DNA of 64,000 bases from Pseudohalioglobus sediminis (GCF_008370495.1 NZ_VTUX01000009.1:186376-250375), one strand, 5' to 3'; counted from the stretch's first letter, positions 17,385-27,056 are shown. The notes: generated by a model not told the origin, from the sequence alone. Translations and numbers: made by a program.

Positions 17385-17446
17385 TCGCGGCTGTGGCCGC
17401 TCCTACGGGGGTGGTGCTGGACTTGTAGGAGCGGCCACTGCCGCGA
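17385..17446. repeat. REP pair (copy J), rightmost copy seen
   Basis: Units 17385-17406 and 17425-17446 between the convergent ends of the exported unknown and the PhoH-like gene. I see no further copy between here and the right edge of the window. Confidence 0.8.
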
Positions 17447-17459
17447 GAGGGCTGTACGG

Positions 17460-18902
17460 CTAGAGGTTCTCCTCGGCAAATGCCGCCAGCCGTGAGCGCA
17501 CGATGCCATTGACGTGCATGATCCCGGCATGGGGATATTGCTTGCTCTTCTCCACCAGGTAGGTCAGCCCGGAAGTGAGCGGGCTGATGTACTTGTTGTC
17601 GATTTGCGCCAGATTTCCCAGCACCACGATCTTTGAATCCGCCCCTACCCGGCTGATCACGCTCTTGAGCTGGAACTGGGTCAGGCCCTGGCTCTCGTCG
17701 ATGATCACGTAGGCGTTGTTGAACGAGCGGCCACGCATGAAGTTGAGCGATTTGAACTGGATATTGGCGCGCTCCTTCACGTAATCGATACTGCCGTGAC
17801 AGGACTCGTCAGTGCCGTGCAGGATCTCCAGGTTGTCATCGAAGGCGGCCAGCCAGGGCGCCATCTTCTCTTCCTCCGTACCCGGGAGGAAGCCGATCTC
17901 CTCTGCTATGGGCGGCGTGGAGCGCGCCACGATCAGCTTGGAGTACTTTTTTTCCTCGAGAATGGCATGCAAGCCATAGGCCAGCGCCATCAGGGTTTTG
18001 CCCGAGCCCGCCGGGCCGGTGAGCACGGTCATGTCCACGTTGTCGTCGTCCAGCAGCGACATCGCCATGGCCTGCTCCAGGTTCCGCGGCGACAGCCCCC
18101 AGAAACGCCTGTGCATCAGGTTGTCACGGCTGTCACAACGCAGGTACACATACTCGCTGTCCACGCGCTTGACGAAGGCCATGAATTCCTGGTCGTCATA
18201 GAGAAACTGGTTGGGGTAGGCGTTGGGCACCGACTTGCGCGGCAGCCGGTGCAGGGTGCAATCGCCCTCGCGCAGGGTATCGACCTCGCTGATACCGGAC
18301 CAGAAATCACCCTCAATATGCTCATAGCCCTTGGCCAGCAGGTCGATGTCGTCGAGCACGCGGTCGCGGCGATAGTCCTCAACGTGCACCAGGCCCGAGC
18401 CCTTGGCCTTGATGCGCATGTTGATGTCTTTGGTTACCAGGCAGATGAACTCCTCGGGGTTTTCCGCCTGCAGGCGCAGCGCCACATTGATAATGCGATT
18501 GTCATTGGCCTGGTCCGGCGTGCCGTCGAGATAGGGCACATCGGTGTTATCACCGAGCAGCTGGTCCGGGAAAATGGCCAGGGTGCCGGGAGGCAGGCCC
18601 TCGATACCCGAGCCTGGCACCTCCACCCCCTCCTGTATCTCTTGCGGCGAGGCGGCATCGACGACCTTGTCAATCATCTGGATGGCGATTCGCGCCTCGC
18701 GGCTGACGGTCTTGTCGCGCCGGTCCTTGATGTGGTCGAGTTCCTCGAGCACGGTCATGGGAATGACAACGTGGTGTTGCTTGAAGGCGGTGACGGCGGT
18801 GGGGTCGTGCAGCAGGACATTGGTGTCCAGTACATAGGTTTTTTTGACAACGGGTTTCAGGGTGGCTGATTTTTCTACGCGCAGGGCGGAGCCTGAATCC
18901 AT
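17460..18902 (-). CDS. PhoH-like ATPase with N-terminal PIN domain
   Basis: The 480 residues join a PIN nuclease domain (about 18-150; 'YVLDTNVLLHDPTAV' with the first acidic residue) to a PhoH ATPase/helicase domain (about 235-470; Walker A 'GPAGSGKTLMAL', Walker B 'AYVIIDESQGL', 'VVLGNLAQID'). Such PIN-PhoH proteins act on RNA in a few tested cases; the role here is inferred. GAGAGGA stands before the ATG at 18902, which I prefer to the earlier in-frame ATG at 18959. It is monocistronic, facing away from RNase II. Confidence 0.93.
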   Translation of the reverse strand: MDSGSALRVEKSATLKPVVKKTYVLDTNVLLHDPTAVTAFKQHHVVIPMTVLEELDHIKDRRDKTVSREARIAIQMIDKVVDAASPQEIQEGVEVPGSGIEGLPPGTLAIFPDQLLGDNTDVPYLDGTPDQANDNRIINVALRLQAENPEEFICLVTKDINMRIKAKGSGLVHVEDYRRDRVLDDIDLLAKGYEHIEGDFWSGISEVDTLREGDCTLHRLPRKSVPNAYPNQFLYDDQEFMAFVKRVDSEYVYLRCDSRDNLMHRRFWGLSPRNLEQAMAMSLLDDDNVDMTVLTGPAGSGKTLMALAYGLHAILEEKKYSKLIVARSTPPIAEEIGFLPGTEEEKMAPWLAAFDDNLEILHGTDESCHGSIDYVKERANIQFKSLNFMRGRSFNNAYVIIDESQGLTQFQLKSVISRVGADSKIVVLGNLAQIDNKYISPLTSGLTYLVEKSKQYPHAGIMHVNGIVRSRLAAFAEENL

Positions 18903-19419
18903 AGAGTATTCCTCTCGGGTAAATGGCAGGTTGGGTGTGGGGGATCTTGCGGCGGGCAAGGCAGGGTCACATTGCAGCGACCTGCCGATATTATGGCCGG
19001 CACGGCCCCAGGGGGGATGCCAGCGGGCTTCTTGCTCGAGATCGGGGCCGACTTCTGTGTTCGACCGGGGTTGGATGGAAACGGGTGGTGTGGTGCTGCC
19101 GGTGCTTTCGCGCCCGCGATAGTGCAGCGCGTAGCGGTTCTGGGCAGGTGAGGCCCGGTGGCAGCGCAGCAGCGCTGGTTGGATGACGCGTGACGGCCTG
19201 GTGTCACTGGCCGGCCTGCGTCGGGCACTGTTTCAAATTCAGCTTCCTGACGGATCGCGCACAGCGTGAATTTCAATATCAACACCCTGCGCCGAAACTG
19301 TCAATGCCTGTAACCGCATTAAGCAAATTGAAGCGGCAAAGCGCCGCCGCGCACTGACAGGGCAGCTGTTTTCCGCTACGATAGGCGGCTTGAATTGCTG
19401 ATCTTAAGAACCCCCTTCC
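18903..19419. other. Intergenic region with no recognisable gene
   Basis: About 520 bp between the divergent PhoH-like and RNase II genes. Open frames here have no signal, family similarity or good ribosome site. The region should hold both promoters; I could not assign boxes with confidence. Confidence 0.5.
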
Positions 19420-21408
19420 ATGCTCAATCAGGACTCCCTCGCCCAGCTTAAGGGCCTCAAAACGCAGATGGAGGCGGAAAAAGAGCGCGCCGAGGCGGTG
19501 GTCAAGGGCACCCAGGCCCGCTATGGCTTCGCTGTGCTCGACGACGGGCGGGAAGTGTTCATTCCCCCCGACGAGATGCTCAAGGTGTTCCCCGAGGACC
19601 GGGTGCAGGTGTGCATCCGCCCGACCAAAGACAACAAGACCATCGCTGACATCGAGAAACTGATCGATTGCCCGCTGGGGGACTTTACCGGTCGCTGCGT
19701 GCGCAAGGGCAAAGCCCTGTTCGTGGAGCCGGACCTGCCGCAACTGCGGCGCTGGCTGTTCATTCCGCCCCATGCGCGCAATGGCGTCAAGGACGGTGAT
19801 TACGTGCGCGCCGCCGTGCTGCGCCACCCCATTCGCGACGGCAAACCGCAGGCAAAGATTCTCAGCGTGATCGGTGATGAAACCACACCGGGCATAGAAA
19901 ACCTGTATTCCATGGCCAAGTACCACCTGTCTGCCGAGTGGGCCACGGCAAGCCGCAAGGAGCTGGAACAGCTACTGCAGGATTGCCGGCCGCTGGAACA
20001 GGAACATCGTCGCGACCTCACCGACCTGGAATTCATCTCCATCGATGCGGCCAAGACCCAGGATATCGACGACGCACTCTATGCGCAGATTTCCGATGAA
20101 GGCTGGACGCTGTTCGTGGCCATCGCTGATCCCACGTCCTATATCCCCATGGACTCCAGCCTGTATCGCGATGTGGCCGCGCGCGGCACTTCGGTGTACT
20201 TCCATGGCGACGTGCTGCCCATGTTGCCCGAGGAGCTGTCACAGGAAACCTGCGCCCTGTCCGAGGGCGCGGATCGTCCGGCCCTGGTCTGCAAGATTGC
20301 GATCAACGACAGCGGCCAGGTGGGGGAATACGAATTTATCGAAGCCACCATCCGCTCCCGGGCGAAGCTGTCCTACTACGCGGTAGACAAGTACCTGACT
20401 GGCCAGAACCAGGAATTGATGATGCACGCCTCGCCGCTGGAGGCGCTCTACCAGGTGTACCGGGCCCTGCGCGGTCATCGCGAGGAACATCACCTGGTGA
20501 TGGAAGATCGCCAGGAATACCGCTGGATCATGGGCGACGACAAGCAAATCGACCACATCGAGCCATTCGAGAAACTGCTGTCACAGAAGCTGGTGGAAGA
20601 GTGCATGATCGCCGCCAACCGCTGTGCCGCGCGCCACCTCGCCGAGAGTAGCGCCTCCGGCCCCTTCATCACCCACCCGGGCTTTCGCAGCGACCGCCAG
20701 AAGGAAGCGCAAAAGTTCCTGGAGATGCACGCGGCCGATGTGGCCGCTGCGGACCTGTCCACGGTGGATGGCTATCGCAAGGTCATCCGTGAATTGTCCC
20801 GGCCCGAACACGAGCTGCCCCTGCGCACCATGGTCAACCGCCTGCTGACACGCGCGGAGATCAGCGCCCAGCCGGCGCCACACATGGGCATGGCATTGGA
20901 GTACTACACCAACTGCACGTCGCCGTTGCGCAAGTACCTGGATTTCCTGGTGCACCTGCAAATCAAGGCCAGCCTGCACGAGCAACCGGCCAAGCTGGTG
21001 GACACCGCCCTGCTCGAAAACCTCGCCGGCCGCATCAGCACGGCGCGCTCGGCCACGCTGGAGGCCGAGCGCTGGCTTGCTGGCAAGCACCTCGCTCGCG
21101 TGGTGGAGCGCCAGCCCGAGAAGACCTTCAAGGCGACGGTAGTGCACGTCAACAGCAGCGGCTTCAATGTACGCCTGACTGACAACGGGCTGGATGGCTT
21201 CGTCGACCTGCGCAAGGATCCGGAAAAATTCAGCTACGACAAATGGACTGCCAGCCTGACCAGCACCACCCGTCGCTTCCAACTGGAGCAGGAAGTGGAA
21301 GTGTTGTTCACAGGTGTGGATCGGGAAAACCAGCACCAGGCCAGCTTTGAACTGGTGGCGGGCTGCGGGCTGAAACCGCCCAGGGAAGACAAGAAAGCCG
21401 AGGAATAG
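19420..21408 (+). CDS. rnb: Exoribonuclease II family protein
   Basis: RNase II hydrolyses single-stranded RNA from the 3' end. The 662 residues have two N-terminal cold-shock-like OB domains (to about 190), the RNB catalytic domain (about 205-530; 'SIDAAKTQDIDDALYAQI' holds the metal-binding aspartates) and a C-terminal S1 domain (about 570-640, 'KATVVHVNSSGFNVRL'). Length is close to E. coli RNase II (644), and the lysine-rich tail typical of RNase R is nearly absent, which favours rnb. It stands alone on the plus strand. Confidence 0.9.
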   Translation: MLNQDSLAQLKGLKTQMEAEKERAEAVVKGTQARYGFAVLDDGREVFIPPDEMLKVFPEDRVQVCIRPTKDNKTIADIEKLIDCPLGDFTGRCVRKGKALFVEPDLPQLRRWLFIPPHARNGVKDGDYVRAAVLRHPIRDGKPQAKILSVIGDETTPGIENLYSMAKYHLSAEWATASRKELEQLLQDCRPLEQEHRRDLTDLEFISIDAAKTQDIDDALYAQISDEGWTLFVAIADPTSYIPMDSSLYRDVAARGTSVYFHGDVLPMLPEELSQETCALSEGADRPALVCKIAINDSGQVGEYEFIEATIRSRAKLSYYAVDKYLTGQNQELMMHASPLEALYQVYRALRGHREEHHLVMEDRQEYRWIMGDDKQIDHIEPFEKLLSQKLVEECMIAANRCAARHLAESSASGPFITHPGFRSDRQKEAQKFLEMHAADVAAADLSTVDGYRKVIRELSRPEHELPLRTMVNRLLTRAEISAQPAPHMGMALEYYTNCTSPLRKYLDFLVHLQIKASLHEQPAKLVDTALLENLAGRISTARSATLEAERWLAGKHLARVVERQPEKTFKATVVHVNSSGFNVRLTDNGLDGFVDLRKDPEKFSYDKWTASLTSTTRRFQLEQEVEVLFTGVDRENQHQASFELVAGCGLKPPREDKKAEE

Positions 21409-21416
21409 CGGGCGCG

Positions 21417-21743
21417 CTAGTGCGTCGGGCGATCCAGCATGCTTGTACGGGGCGCGCGGGACTCACCGCCGGCAGGGCTTGTCGGCATATCCAGCAGCAA
21501 TTGCGCCTGCACGGCGCTGACCAGCTTGATCATTTCGCCGACGCCGAGAGCCCGCAGATAGGCCCCCATATCGCGGTGTGAATCAAAAACCACGTTGTTG
21601 TCCACCGCCCGAAAGGCCTGGATAATCAGCAGTTCCCGGTTGCTGTACTGACTCTCTTCACCAAAAATCAACTTGGTGAAGGTGTCGACGATGGCCATCT
21701 CACTGACCGGGCCCATGTGCATACTCGCTTTGACGCGTTTCAT
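21417..21743 (-). CDS. Small unknown protein
   Basis: Not recognised. 108 residues with a possible helical core ('MAIVDTFTKLIFGEESQYSNRELL', here cut short; then 'AYLRALGVGEMIKLVSAVQAQLL') and a Pro/Ser/Arg-rich tail. GGGAAG stands 4 nt upstream of the ATG at 21743. It has no signal peptide and no membrane segment. It converges on RNase II with an 8-bp gap and lies downstream of asnS. Confidence 0.6.
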   Translation of the reverse strand: MKRVKASMHMGPVSEMAIVDTFTKLIFGEESQYSNRELLIIQAFRAVDNNVVFDSHRDMGAYLRALGVGEMIKLVSAVQAQLLLDMPTSPAGGESRAPRTSMLDRPTH

Positions 21744-21935
21744 TTTCTTCCCTACCTTGCTGCGTCCGGTGCCGCCCGACTCCCTGGGTCGACATTACCT
21801 TGCCTTGTTCCGGCGCGCCTATTCTCATTGTTACGATCTCAGTATGACCCACAGCAGCGGGGCAACTGTCTAAATATTAGGCAATATTTCACATTCTGCC
21901 GCCGGAAATGGCGCTTTTTACCCGAATTGGGCAGG

Positions 21936-21954
21936 AAAAACGCCCTCCGGGCGC
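21936..21954 (-). terminator. Probable Rho-independent terminator of asnS
   Basis: On the minus strand, 71 nt past the asnS stop: CGCCC-GGA-GGGCG followed by TTTTT. The stem is short (5-6 bp) but GC-only and the T-tract is immediate. Confidence 0.55.
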
Positions 21955-22024
21955 TGCCTGGGGCTGGCAGGGCGCGCTACCGGCGCCAATAACGCCGGCG
22001 CTGGAAAGGCCGCGGGAACCCGGT

Positions 22025-23422
22025 TCAGAAGTGCGCGCTGCCCGGCGTACGCGGGAATGGAATCGCATCGCGAACGTTTTCCATACCGGTGACGTAGTTC
22101 AGCAGGCGCTCAAAGCCGAGGCCGAAACCGGCGTGAGGTACGGTTCCGTAGCGGCGCAGATCGCGATACCACCACAGTTCATCGCGCAGGTGCGGGTCCA
22201 TGCGCGCATCCAGCACCTCGAGACGCTCCTCGCGCTGGCTCCCACCGATGATCTCTCCGATGCCGGGCGCGAGCACATCCATGGCCGCCACCGTCTTTTC
22301 GTCATCGTTGAGGCGCATGTAGAAAGCCTTGATGTCCTTCGGATAGTTCATCACCACCACCGGCCTGCCCACGTGCTCCTCGGAGAGGAAGCGCTCGTGC
22401 TCCGAGGCCAGGTCCACGCCCCACTCCACCGGAAACTCAAATTGCTTGCCACTGTTCCTGAGAATGTCGATGGCCTGGGTGTAATCCATGCGTTCAAAGC
22501 TGTTGTCGATCACAGTGCGCAGGCGATCAATCACGGTGTTATCAATGCGCTGCTGGAAAAAAGCCATATCATCCTCGCGCTCGTCCAGCACCCGGGTAAA
22601 CACGTGCTTGAGCAGGTCCTCCGCAAGGTCGGCGTCGTCGTTGAGGTCAGCGAAGGCGATCTCCGGCTCTACCATCCAGAATTCTGCAAGGTGCCGGCTG
22701 GTGTGCGAGTTCTCGGCGCGGAAGGTTGGCCCGAAGGTGTAAACCTTGCTCATCGCCAGGCAATACGACTCCACCTCCAATTGGCCGGACACGGTGAGAA
22801 AAGCCTCGTCGTGGAAGAAGTCCTGGCTGTAATCCACCGCCCCGCTTTCGGTGTGCGGCAGATTGGCCATATCGAGGGTGCTGACCCGGAACAGTTCACC
22901 GGCGCCCTCGCAGTCGCTGCCGGTAATGATGGGGGTATTGATCCAGTTGAAACCGTTCTCGTGGAAGTAATTGTGAATGGCATTGGCAAGCGTGGTGCGC
23001 ACGCGAGTGATGGCGCCAAAAGTATTGGTACGCGGCCGCAGGTGGGCCTGGGTGCGCAGGTACTCAAAGCTGTGGCGCTTCTTGGCGATAGGGTAACTCT
23101 CGGCATCGTCCACCCAGCCCACAACCTGCACATCAGTGGCCTGGATTTCCACGCTCTGGCCCTTGCCCTGCGACTCGACCAGTTCGCCGCTGACGATCAC
23201 AGCGCAGCCAGTAGAGAGCCTCAGCACATCTGACTCGTAATTTTCCAGGGTGTTTGGCACCACGGCCTGGATGGCGTCGAACGCGGTACCGTCATGCACC
23301 GCCAGGAAAGAAATGCCGGCCTTGGAATCCCGTTTACTGCGCAGCCAGCCCTTCACGGTAACCTGGCTACCGGTGTCGACATGGCCCTTTAACGCGGCGA
23401 AAACGGTGGTGAATGCTGACAT
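22025..23422 (-). CDS. asnS: Asparaginyl-tRNA synthetase
   Basis: AsnRS charges tRNA-Asn. The 465 residues have the N-terminal OB anticodon-binding domain (1-100, '[16 protein letters not shown]') and the class II catalytic domain with '[17 protein letters not shown]', motif 2 '[20 protein letters not shown]' and motif 3 '[15 protein letters not shown]'. Its presence suggests tRNA-Asn is charged directly rather than by GatCAB. It is monocistronic with a probable terminator downstream. Confidence 0.97.
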   Translation of the reverse strand: MSAFTTVFAALKGHVDTGSQVTVKGWLRSKRDSKAGISFLAVHDGTAFDAIQAVVPNTLENYESDVLRLSTGCAVIVSGELVESQGKGQSVEIQATDVQVVGWVDDAESYPIAKKRHSFEYLRTQAHLRPRTNTFGAITRVRTTLANAIHNYFHENGFNWINTPIITGSDCEGAGELFRVSTLDMANLPHTESGAVDYSQDFFHDEAFLTVSGQLEVESYCLAMSKVYTFGPTFRAENSHTSRHLAEFWMVEPEIAFADLNDDADLAEDLLKHVFTRVLDEREDDMAFFQQRIDNTVIDRLRTVIDNSFERMDYTQAIDILRNSGKQFEFPVEWGVDLASEHERFLSEEHVGRPVVVMNYPKDIKAFYMRLNDDEKTVAAMDVLAPGIGEIIGGSQREERLEVLDARMDPHLRDELWWYRDLRRYGTVPHAGFGLGFERLLNYVTGMENVRDAIPFPRTPGSAHF

Positions 23423-23548
23423 GGACTGTTCTCCTGTAGTTCAAGCCGCGGAGGATACCGGAATCAGTTTGTAGCGTCATGCGGGAACTGCGCTGTTTGG
23501 TTCTACCGGCATTACGGCAGCCGCTGATGGCCACTTTTCAGGGGGACA

Positions 23549-23664
23549 GGCCCGCGTGCTCTGTGTTTCCTCCTGAAAAACGCAAAAGCGCCGTCCATGG
23601 CAGCTCGGGCTCGGCCATCCCTGGCCTCGCACGTTTTCTGGAGCAAACACAGAGCCCACAGGCC
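23549..23664. repeat. Imperfect 34-bp inverted repeat
   Basis: Arms 23549-23582 and 23631-23664 share GCTCTGTGTTT and an A/T-rich inner end (CTGAAAAACG against CGTTTTCTGG), with about 48 bp between them. It fills much of the 323-bp gap between asnS and the SYLF gene, which has no coding frame I trust. It could be a small non-autonomous repeat or a long hairpin. Confidence 0.5.
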
Positions 23665-23745
23665 TCTATCTACAGGGAGGCTCTGCCCAGTCGGAGGCCA
23701 CGATCATGCGATGCAGGCCGGCGTGTAAAGCAGCGGCACCCGCGA

Positions 23746-24297
23746 CTACCGGGCCAGACGCGTAATCTTCGACCCCTCCAACGTCAGGTTCGCCATCAGG
23801 CCCTCGTTGGAGAAAATAAAGGCGACCACAGGCTTATCGAATTCCCGCGTGGAGAACGTCGCCCCGCCACCGGCATTGAACAACGCCACGCTGGTGTCGA
23901 CACCAACCTCCCAGCCACGGTTTTTGCGGAACGCCGCCAGCGCCTCGTCGGTGCGGAACACAATGACCTTGGACTTGATCTGTGCGCCCAGTTGCAGCCC
24001 GAAGGATGCGCCGGAGGTCGCGTAATACGACTGCGGCTCGTCATCCACCAGCAGCACGCCTTCACCGTATTCACCGCCGACGCCAAAACCCAGTTTGACG
24101 ATGTCGGGAAACACCAGCACACCCGCGGCGGTATTGATCAGCTTGTCAGTGCCCTCGACATGAGACTGCAGGGCATCGAGCGCGGTACTGCTGCCGGAGT
24201 TGATCTGCTCAACGGAGTCAGCGCGCAGCGACTGGGAGACCAGGGCGAGCGCCAGGCAAAGTAGAGCAAGTATTTGTCGGTATGTTGCCATGGTCAT
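23746..24297 (-). CDS. Exported SYLF-domain (Ysc84-like) lipid-binding protein
   Basis: The 183 residues have a signal peptide (cut near LRADS, about 26) followed by the SYLF/Ysc84 domain seen in bacterial and eukaryotic lipid-binding proteins. Marks are 'GVLVFPDIVKLGFGVGGEYG', 'YYATSGASFGLQLGAQ' and 'RTREF'-like 'FSTREFDKPVVAFIFS'. The start at 24297 has AAGGAA 7 nt upstream. It lies 4 bp after the SDR gene, so the two form an operon. The function in bacteria is not established. Confidence 0.88.
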   Translation of the reverse strand: MTMATYRQILALLCLALALVSQSLRADSVEQINSGSSTALDALQSHVEGTDKLINTAAGVLVFPDIVKLGFGVGGEYGEGVLLVDDEPQSYYATSGASFGLQLGAQIKSKVIVFRTDEALAAFRKNRGWEVGVDTSVALFNAGGGATFSTREFDKPVVAFIFSNEGLMANLTLEGSKITRLAR

Positions 24298-24301
24298 TTG
24301 C

Positions 24302-25252
24302 TTATTCCTTGAAGTTAAAACGTTGACCCACCAGTGCTTCCGAGAGCTGCCACAGTTTGTCCGCCTCGCCCGGGTCCAGGGCGTAGGCCTCCACGCCGCC
24401 CTCCGCCTCGGCTGTCGCCGGCTCGGCGACATGGCAATCCTCCAGGTAGAGCCCGCCCTTTCCATCCAGGTCTGGCGAGGTAGCAGCCCAGACACTGGTA
24501 GCGGAACCCTGGGCAACCGATTTGAACGGCAGTTCCTCGGGTTTGCGGCCACGAGCGATCAGTTCGAAATCGGAGGCCTCCATATGCCGACCCAGCTCGG
24601 TCATGATCATCCCCGGGTGGACCGCAAATGCGCGCACGCCGTGTTCCCGCAGACGCTGGTCCAGGCCTACCGAAAACAGGGCGTTGGCCGTCTTGGACTG
24701 GCCGTAGGACTGCCACTTGTCATATTCCCGCTGCTGGTAATTTGGGTCATCCATATCCACCGGCGCGAAGCGATGGCCGGCGGAACTGAGATTCACCACC
24801 CGTGCCGGGGCGCCGGCCAGCAGGGCCGGGGCCAGAAGGCCGGTGAGCAGGAAGTGTCCGAGATGATTGGTGCCAAACTGCATCTCAAAGCCCTGCGCGG
24901 TGCGCGAGAGCGGGCAGGCCATTACCCCGGCATTGTTTACCAGCAGGTTGATCACGGGCGCTTTCTGCAGGATATCGGCAGCACCCGCGCGCACGCTATC
25001 GAGGTCGGCCAGGTCCAGCAGCGCCGTATCGAGGGTCGCTGCAGGCACGGACTCTCGCACCTCGGCAACCGCGGCTTCGAGCTTGGCCGCATCGCGAGCC
25101 ACCATCAACACGGCGGCACCGCGGCTGGCCAGTACCCTCGCCGTCTCCACCCCCAGGCCGGAAGACGCGCCAGTGATCACCGCCCGGCGCCCGCTGAGAT
25201 CTATGCCCTCGGCGACATCTTCTGCCGTGGACTGGAAACCAAATTCGCTCAT
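24302..25252 (-). CDS. Short-chain dehydrogenase/reductase
   Basis: A 316-residue NAD(P)-dependent oxidoreductase of the classical SDR family, closest in look to retinol-dehydrogenase/WWOX-like enzymes. The cofactor motif is TGASSGLG (about 27-34), NNAGVMA is at about 107, and the catalytic YGQSK follows Ser in 'NLSSAGHRF'. The insert 'EYDKWQSYGQSK' is typical of the retinol-dehydrogenase type. The substrate cannot be told. It is the first gene of an operon with the SYLF gene and diverges from the PPOX gene. Confidence 0.92.
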   Translation of the reverse strand: MSEFGFQSTAEDVAEGIDLSGRRAVITGASSGLGVETARVLASRGAAVLMVARDAAKLEAAVAEVRESVPAATLDTALLDLADLDSVRAGAADILQKAPVINLLVNNAGVMACPLSRTAQGFEMQFGTNHLGHFLLTGLLAPALLAGAPARVVNLSSAGHRFAPVDMDDPNYQQREYDKWQSYGQSKTANALFSVGLDQRLREHGVRAFAVHPGMIMTELGRHMEASDFELIARGRKPEELPFKSVAQGSATSVWAATSPDLDGKGGLYLEDCHVAEPATAEAEGGVEAYALDPGEADKLWQLSEALVGQRFNFKE

Positions 25253-25353
25253 CGCTGCTCTCCTTCCGGGTATAACCTGTTATTGTCATGGGGCATTTGC
25301 CCTTGAATTATCATGGCGCCCAGGCGCCCGTGTCCCGGAGAACAGCTTCAACC

Positions 25354-25740
25354 ATGAATGCGCAACAAATCAAGCAATTTGAGGCCGGAGAGTACATGAG
25401 CTTCGCCACCCTGAAGAAATCCGGCGATTTCGTGGCCACACCGGTGTGGTTCGCACCACTGGACGGTGCCTACTACGTATTCTCGGCAGGAGACGCCGGC
25501 AAGGTAAAGCGCCTGCGCAACTTCAGCGATGCGCGCATTGCCCGCTGCACGGTGACAGGCAGGGTTACCGGCGAGACCTTCGACGCCGATGCCTACCTGC
25601 TGGACACCCCGGAAGACGAGGCCACCGCACTGCGCGCGCTGCACAAAAAATATGGCATGAAAATGAAATTTACCGATGTGCTGTCGGCCCTGACCGGCAA
25701 AAAACAGAAACGGGCGTACATCCGCGTGGTGCCGCGCTGA
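25354..25740 (+). CDS. PPOX-class (pyridoxamine-oxidase-fold) oxidoreductase
   Basis: A 128-residue split-barrel flavin- or F420-binding protein. 'YMSFATLKKSGDFVATPVWFAPLDG' (trimmed: SFATLKKSGDFVATPVWF) and 'RIARCTVTGRVTGETFDADA' are the usual PPOX signatures. Members use FMN, F420 or haem; which applies here cannot be read. I chose ATG 25354 because the family starts here; a longer frame upstream gives no similarity. It is monocistronic and convergent with the transglutaminase lipoprotein gene. Confidence 0.85.
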   Translation: MNAQQIKQFEAGEYMSFATLKKSGDFVATPVWFAPLDGAYYVFSAGDAGKVKRLRNFSDARIARCTVTGRVTGETFDADAYLLDTPEDEATALRALHKKYGMKMKFTDVLSALTGKKQKRAYIRVVPR

Positions 25741-25747
25741 AGCCGGG

Positions 25748-26932
25748 CTAGCGGGATGCCGCCAGCTGGCGGGTCAGCTCCAGCCAGGTCGCTTCGTAGC
25801 TCTGCTTTTCTGACATCAGTGAGGCCTGCTCGCGCGCCCGACCCACGTAGCGCAGGGCGGCCCTGGGCTCACCCAGTTCCCGGTAAATCAGGCCAACGCT
25901 GAATAACAGGCCCGCGTCCTCCGGTGCCAGCGACAGGGCCTGGCGATAATGGCCCAGTGCGCCCCGCCAATCGCCCTCCTCAGCGGCCTGGTCGCCCAGC
26001 CAGGCATGGTAGTAGGGATTGCCGTCGCGGTGGCGCTCCACCCGCGCCTGCCAGTAATCACGCTCTTCGTGCCGGCCCTGCAGTTCGTACAGCACCGTGA
26101 GGTTGTTCATGGCGGAGCGCTCGTGCGAGTCCAGGCCCAGGGCCGCCAGATAGGCCGTTTCCGCCGCGTCGTACTGGGCGGAACGCCGGTAAACCACACC
26201 CAGATTGACCCAGAGGTGGGGCATTTCCGGGCTCAACTGCAGAGCGCGCATGGCATTTGCCCAGGCCTGCTGCAGCTGCTCGTCCGCCAGCGCATCCATG
26301 GCCACATTACTGTGATAGAGGGCCTGTGCGTCCCGGTCACTGATCTCCCTGGCATCGGTAATGTCCCGTGACGGCAGCGGATCAAGATCTACCATGAAGC
26401 GATCCCTGGCGCTCAGGTGCACCACCGCGTTGACGTGCAGCCGCACTGCCACCCGCTCGCCCATGCGCGTCCACTGGGGACGCACATCAAGCCACTGGTA
26501 ACGGGCATCAAGGCCGGCCTCGCGAGCAAGGGCGATGAACAGGTTGGCGTAGGAAAGACAGTTGGCGGTTTGCGCATGAAAGGCTTCGCTGGCGGTCCCC
26601 TGCGCCGCGGGATCATAGTCGATACCCAGTGTCGCCCGCCCCCTGATGGCCCGGTGCAGGCTGAGCAGGCGCTGGCGTTCGGAGCCGATATCGCCGGTAT
26701 AGCGGGCCACAAAATCGAGCATGGCGTCGTCGGTGTGCAACAGCTCCGGCGTCGGCGCCAGTGCGGCCACCTCGCTGATCTCGACCCGCCGGTCCTGCAG
26801 TTGCAACGGTGGCATCTGCGCGAGCTTGGCACCACCGACACCGCCGGTCACGCAGGCGGAGAGCAATACGCTGCAGGCCAGCAGGAAACAGCGCCCCGCG
26901 CGCACCCACACTGCAACCCTCTGCGTCACCAC
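25748..26932 (-). CDS. Lipoprotein with transglutaminase-like and TPR domains
   Basis: A 394-residue outer-envelope lipoprotein: signal peptide with lipobox LLSAC, then a transglutaminase-like domain (about 65-210) with a possible catalytic triad (Cys in 'TANCLSYANLF', His in 'RLHVNAVV', Asp in 'MVDLDP'), then about five TPR-like helix pairs to the end. Such proteins are peptidase-like rather than cross-linking; the substrate is unknown. I take a GTG start at 26932, behind GGGAGGTGAGG; the longer frame would include the probable promoter. It faces a small membrane gene across an inverted repeat. Confidence 0.82.
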   Translation of the reverse strand: MVTQRVAVWVRAGRCFLLACSVLLSACVTGGVGGAKLAQMPPLQLQDRRVEISEVAALAPTPELLHTDDAMLDFVARYTGDIGSERQRLLSLHRAIRGRATLGIDYDPAAQGTASEAFHAQTANCLSYANLFIALAREAGLDARYQWLDVRPQWTRMGERVAVRLHVNAVVHLSARDRFMVDLDPLPSRDITDAREISDRDAQALYHSNVAMDALADEQLQQAWANAMRALQLSPEMPHLWVNLGVVYRRSAQYDAAETAYLAALGLDSHERSAMNNLTVLYELQGRHEERDYWQARVERHRDGNPYYHAWLGDQAAEEGDWRGALGHYRQALSLAPEDAGLLFSVGLIYRELGEPRAALRYVGRAREQASLMSEKQSYEATWLELTRQLAASR

Positions 26933-26949
26933 GGTTACCTCACCTCCCA

Positions 26950-27017
26950 CACCAGTATAGCGGAGTTTGATCGAGGTCAATGCACAGCGCGCCGGCCGGG
27001 CGCAGCCTATACTGGTG
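26950..27017. promoter_or_regulatory. Divergent promoter region with 11-bp inverted repeat
   Basis: CACCAGTATAG (26950-26960) and CTATACTGGTG (27007-27017) are exact inverted copies 46 bp apart. Each holds a TATACT -10-like box reading outward. For the minus strand, TTGACC at 26980-26975 gives a -35 with a short 15-bp spacer. For the plus strand no good -35 is seen. Confidence 0.45.
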
Positions 27018-27056
27018 AGACGTGTATCCGACTAACTCTAAAAATGGAGCATGGAC

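Noticed and set aside
18875-19285. Minus-strand open frame upstream of the PhoH-like gene
   Set aside because: Its residues look random, with no start signal; it is probably the promoter region.
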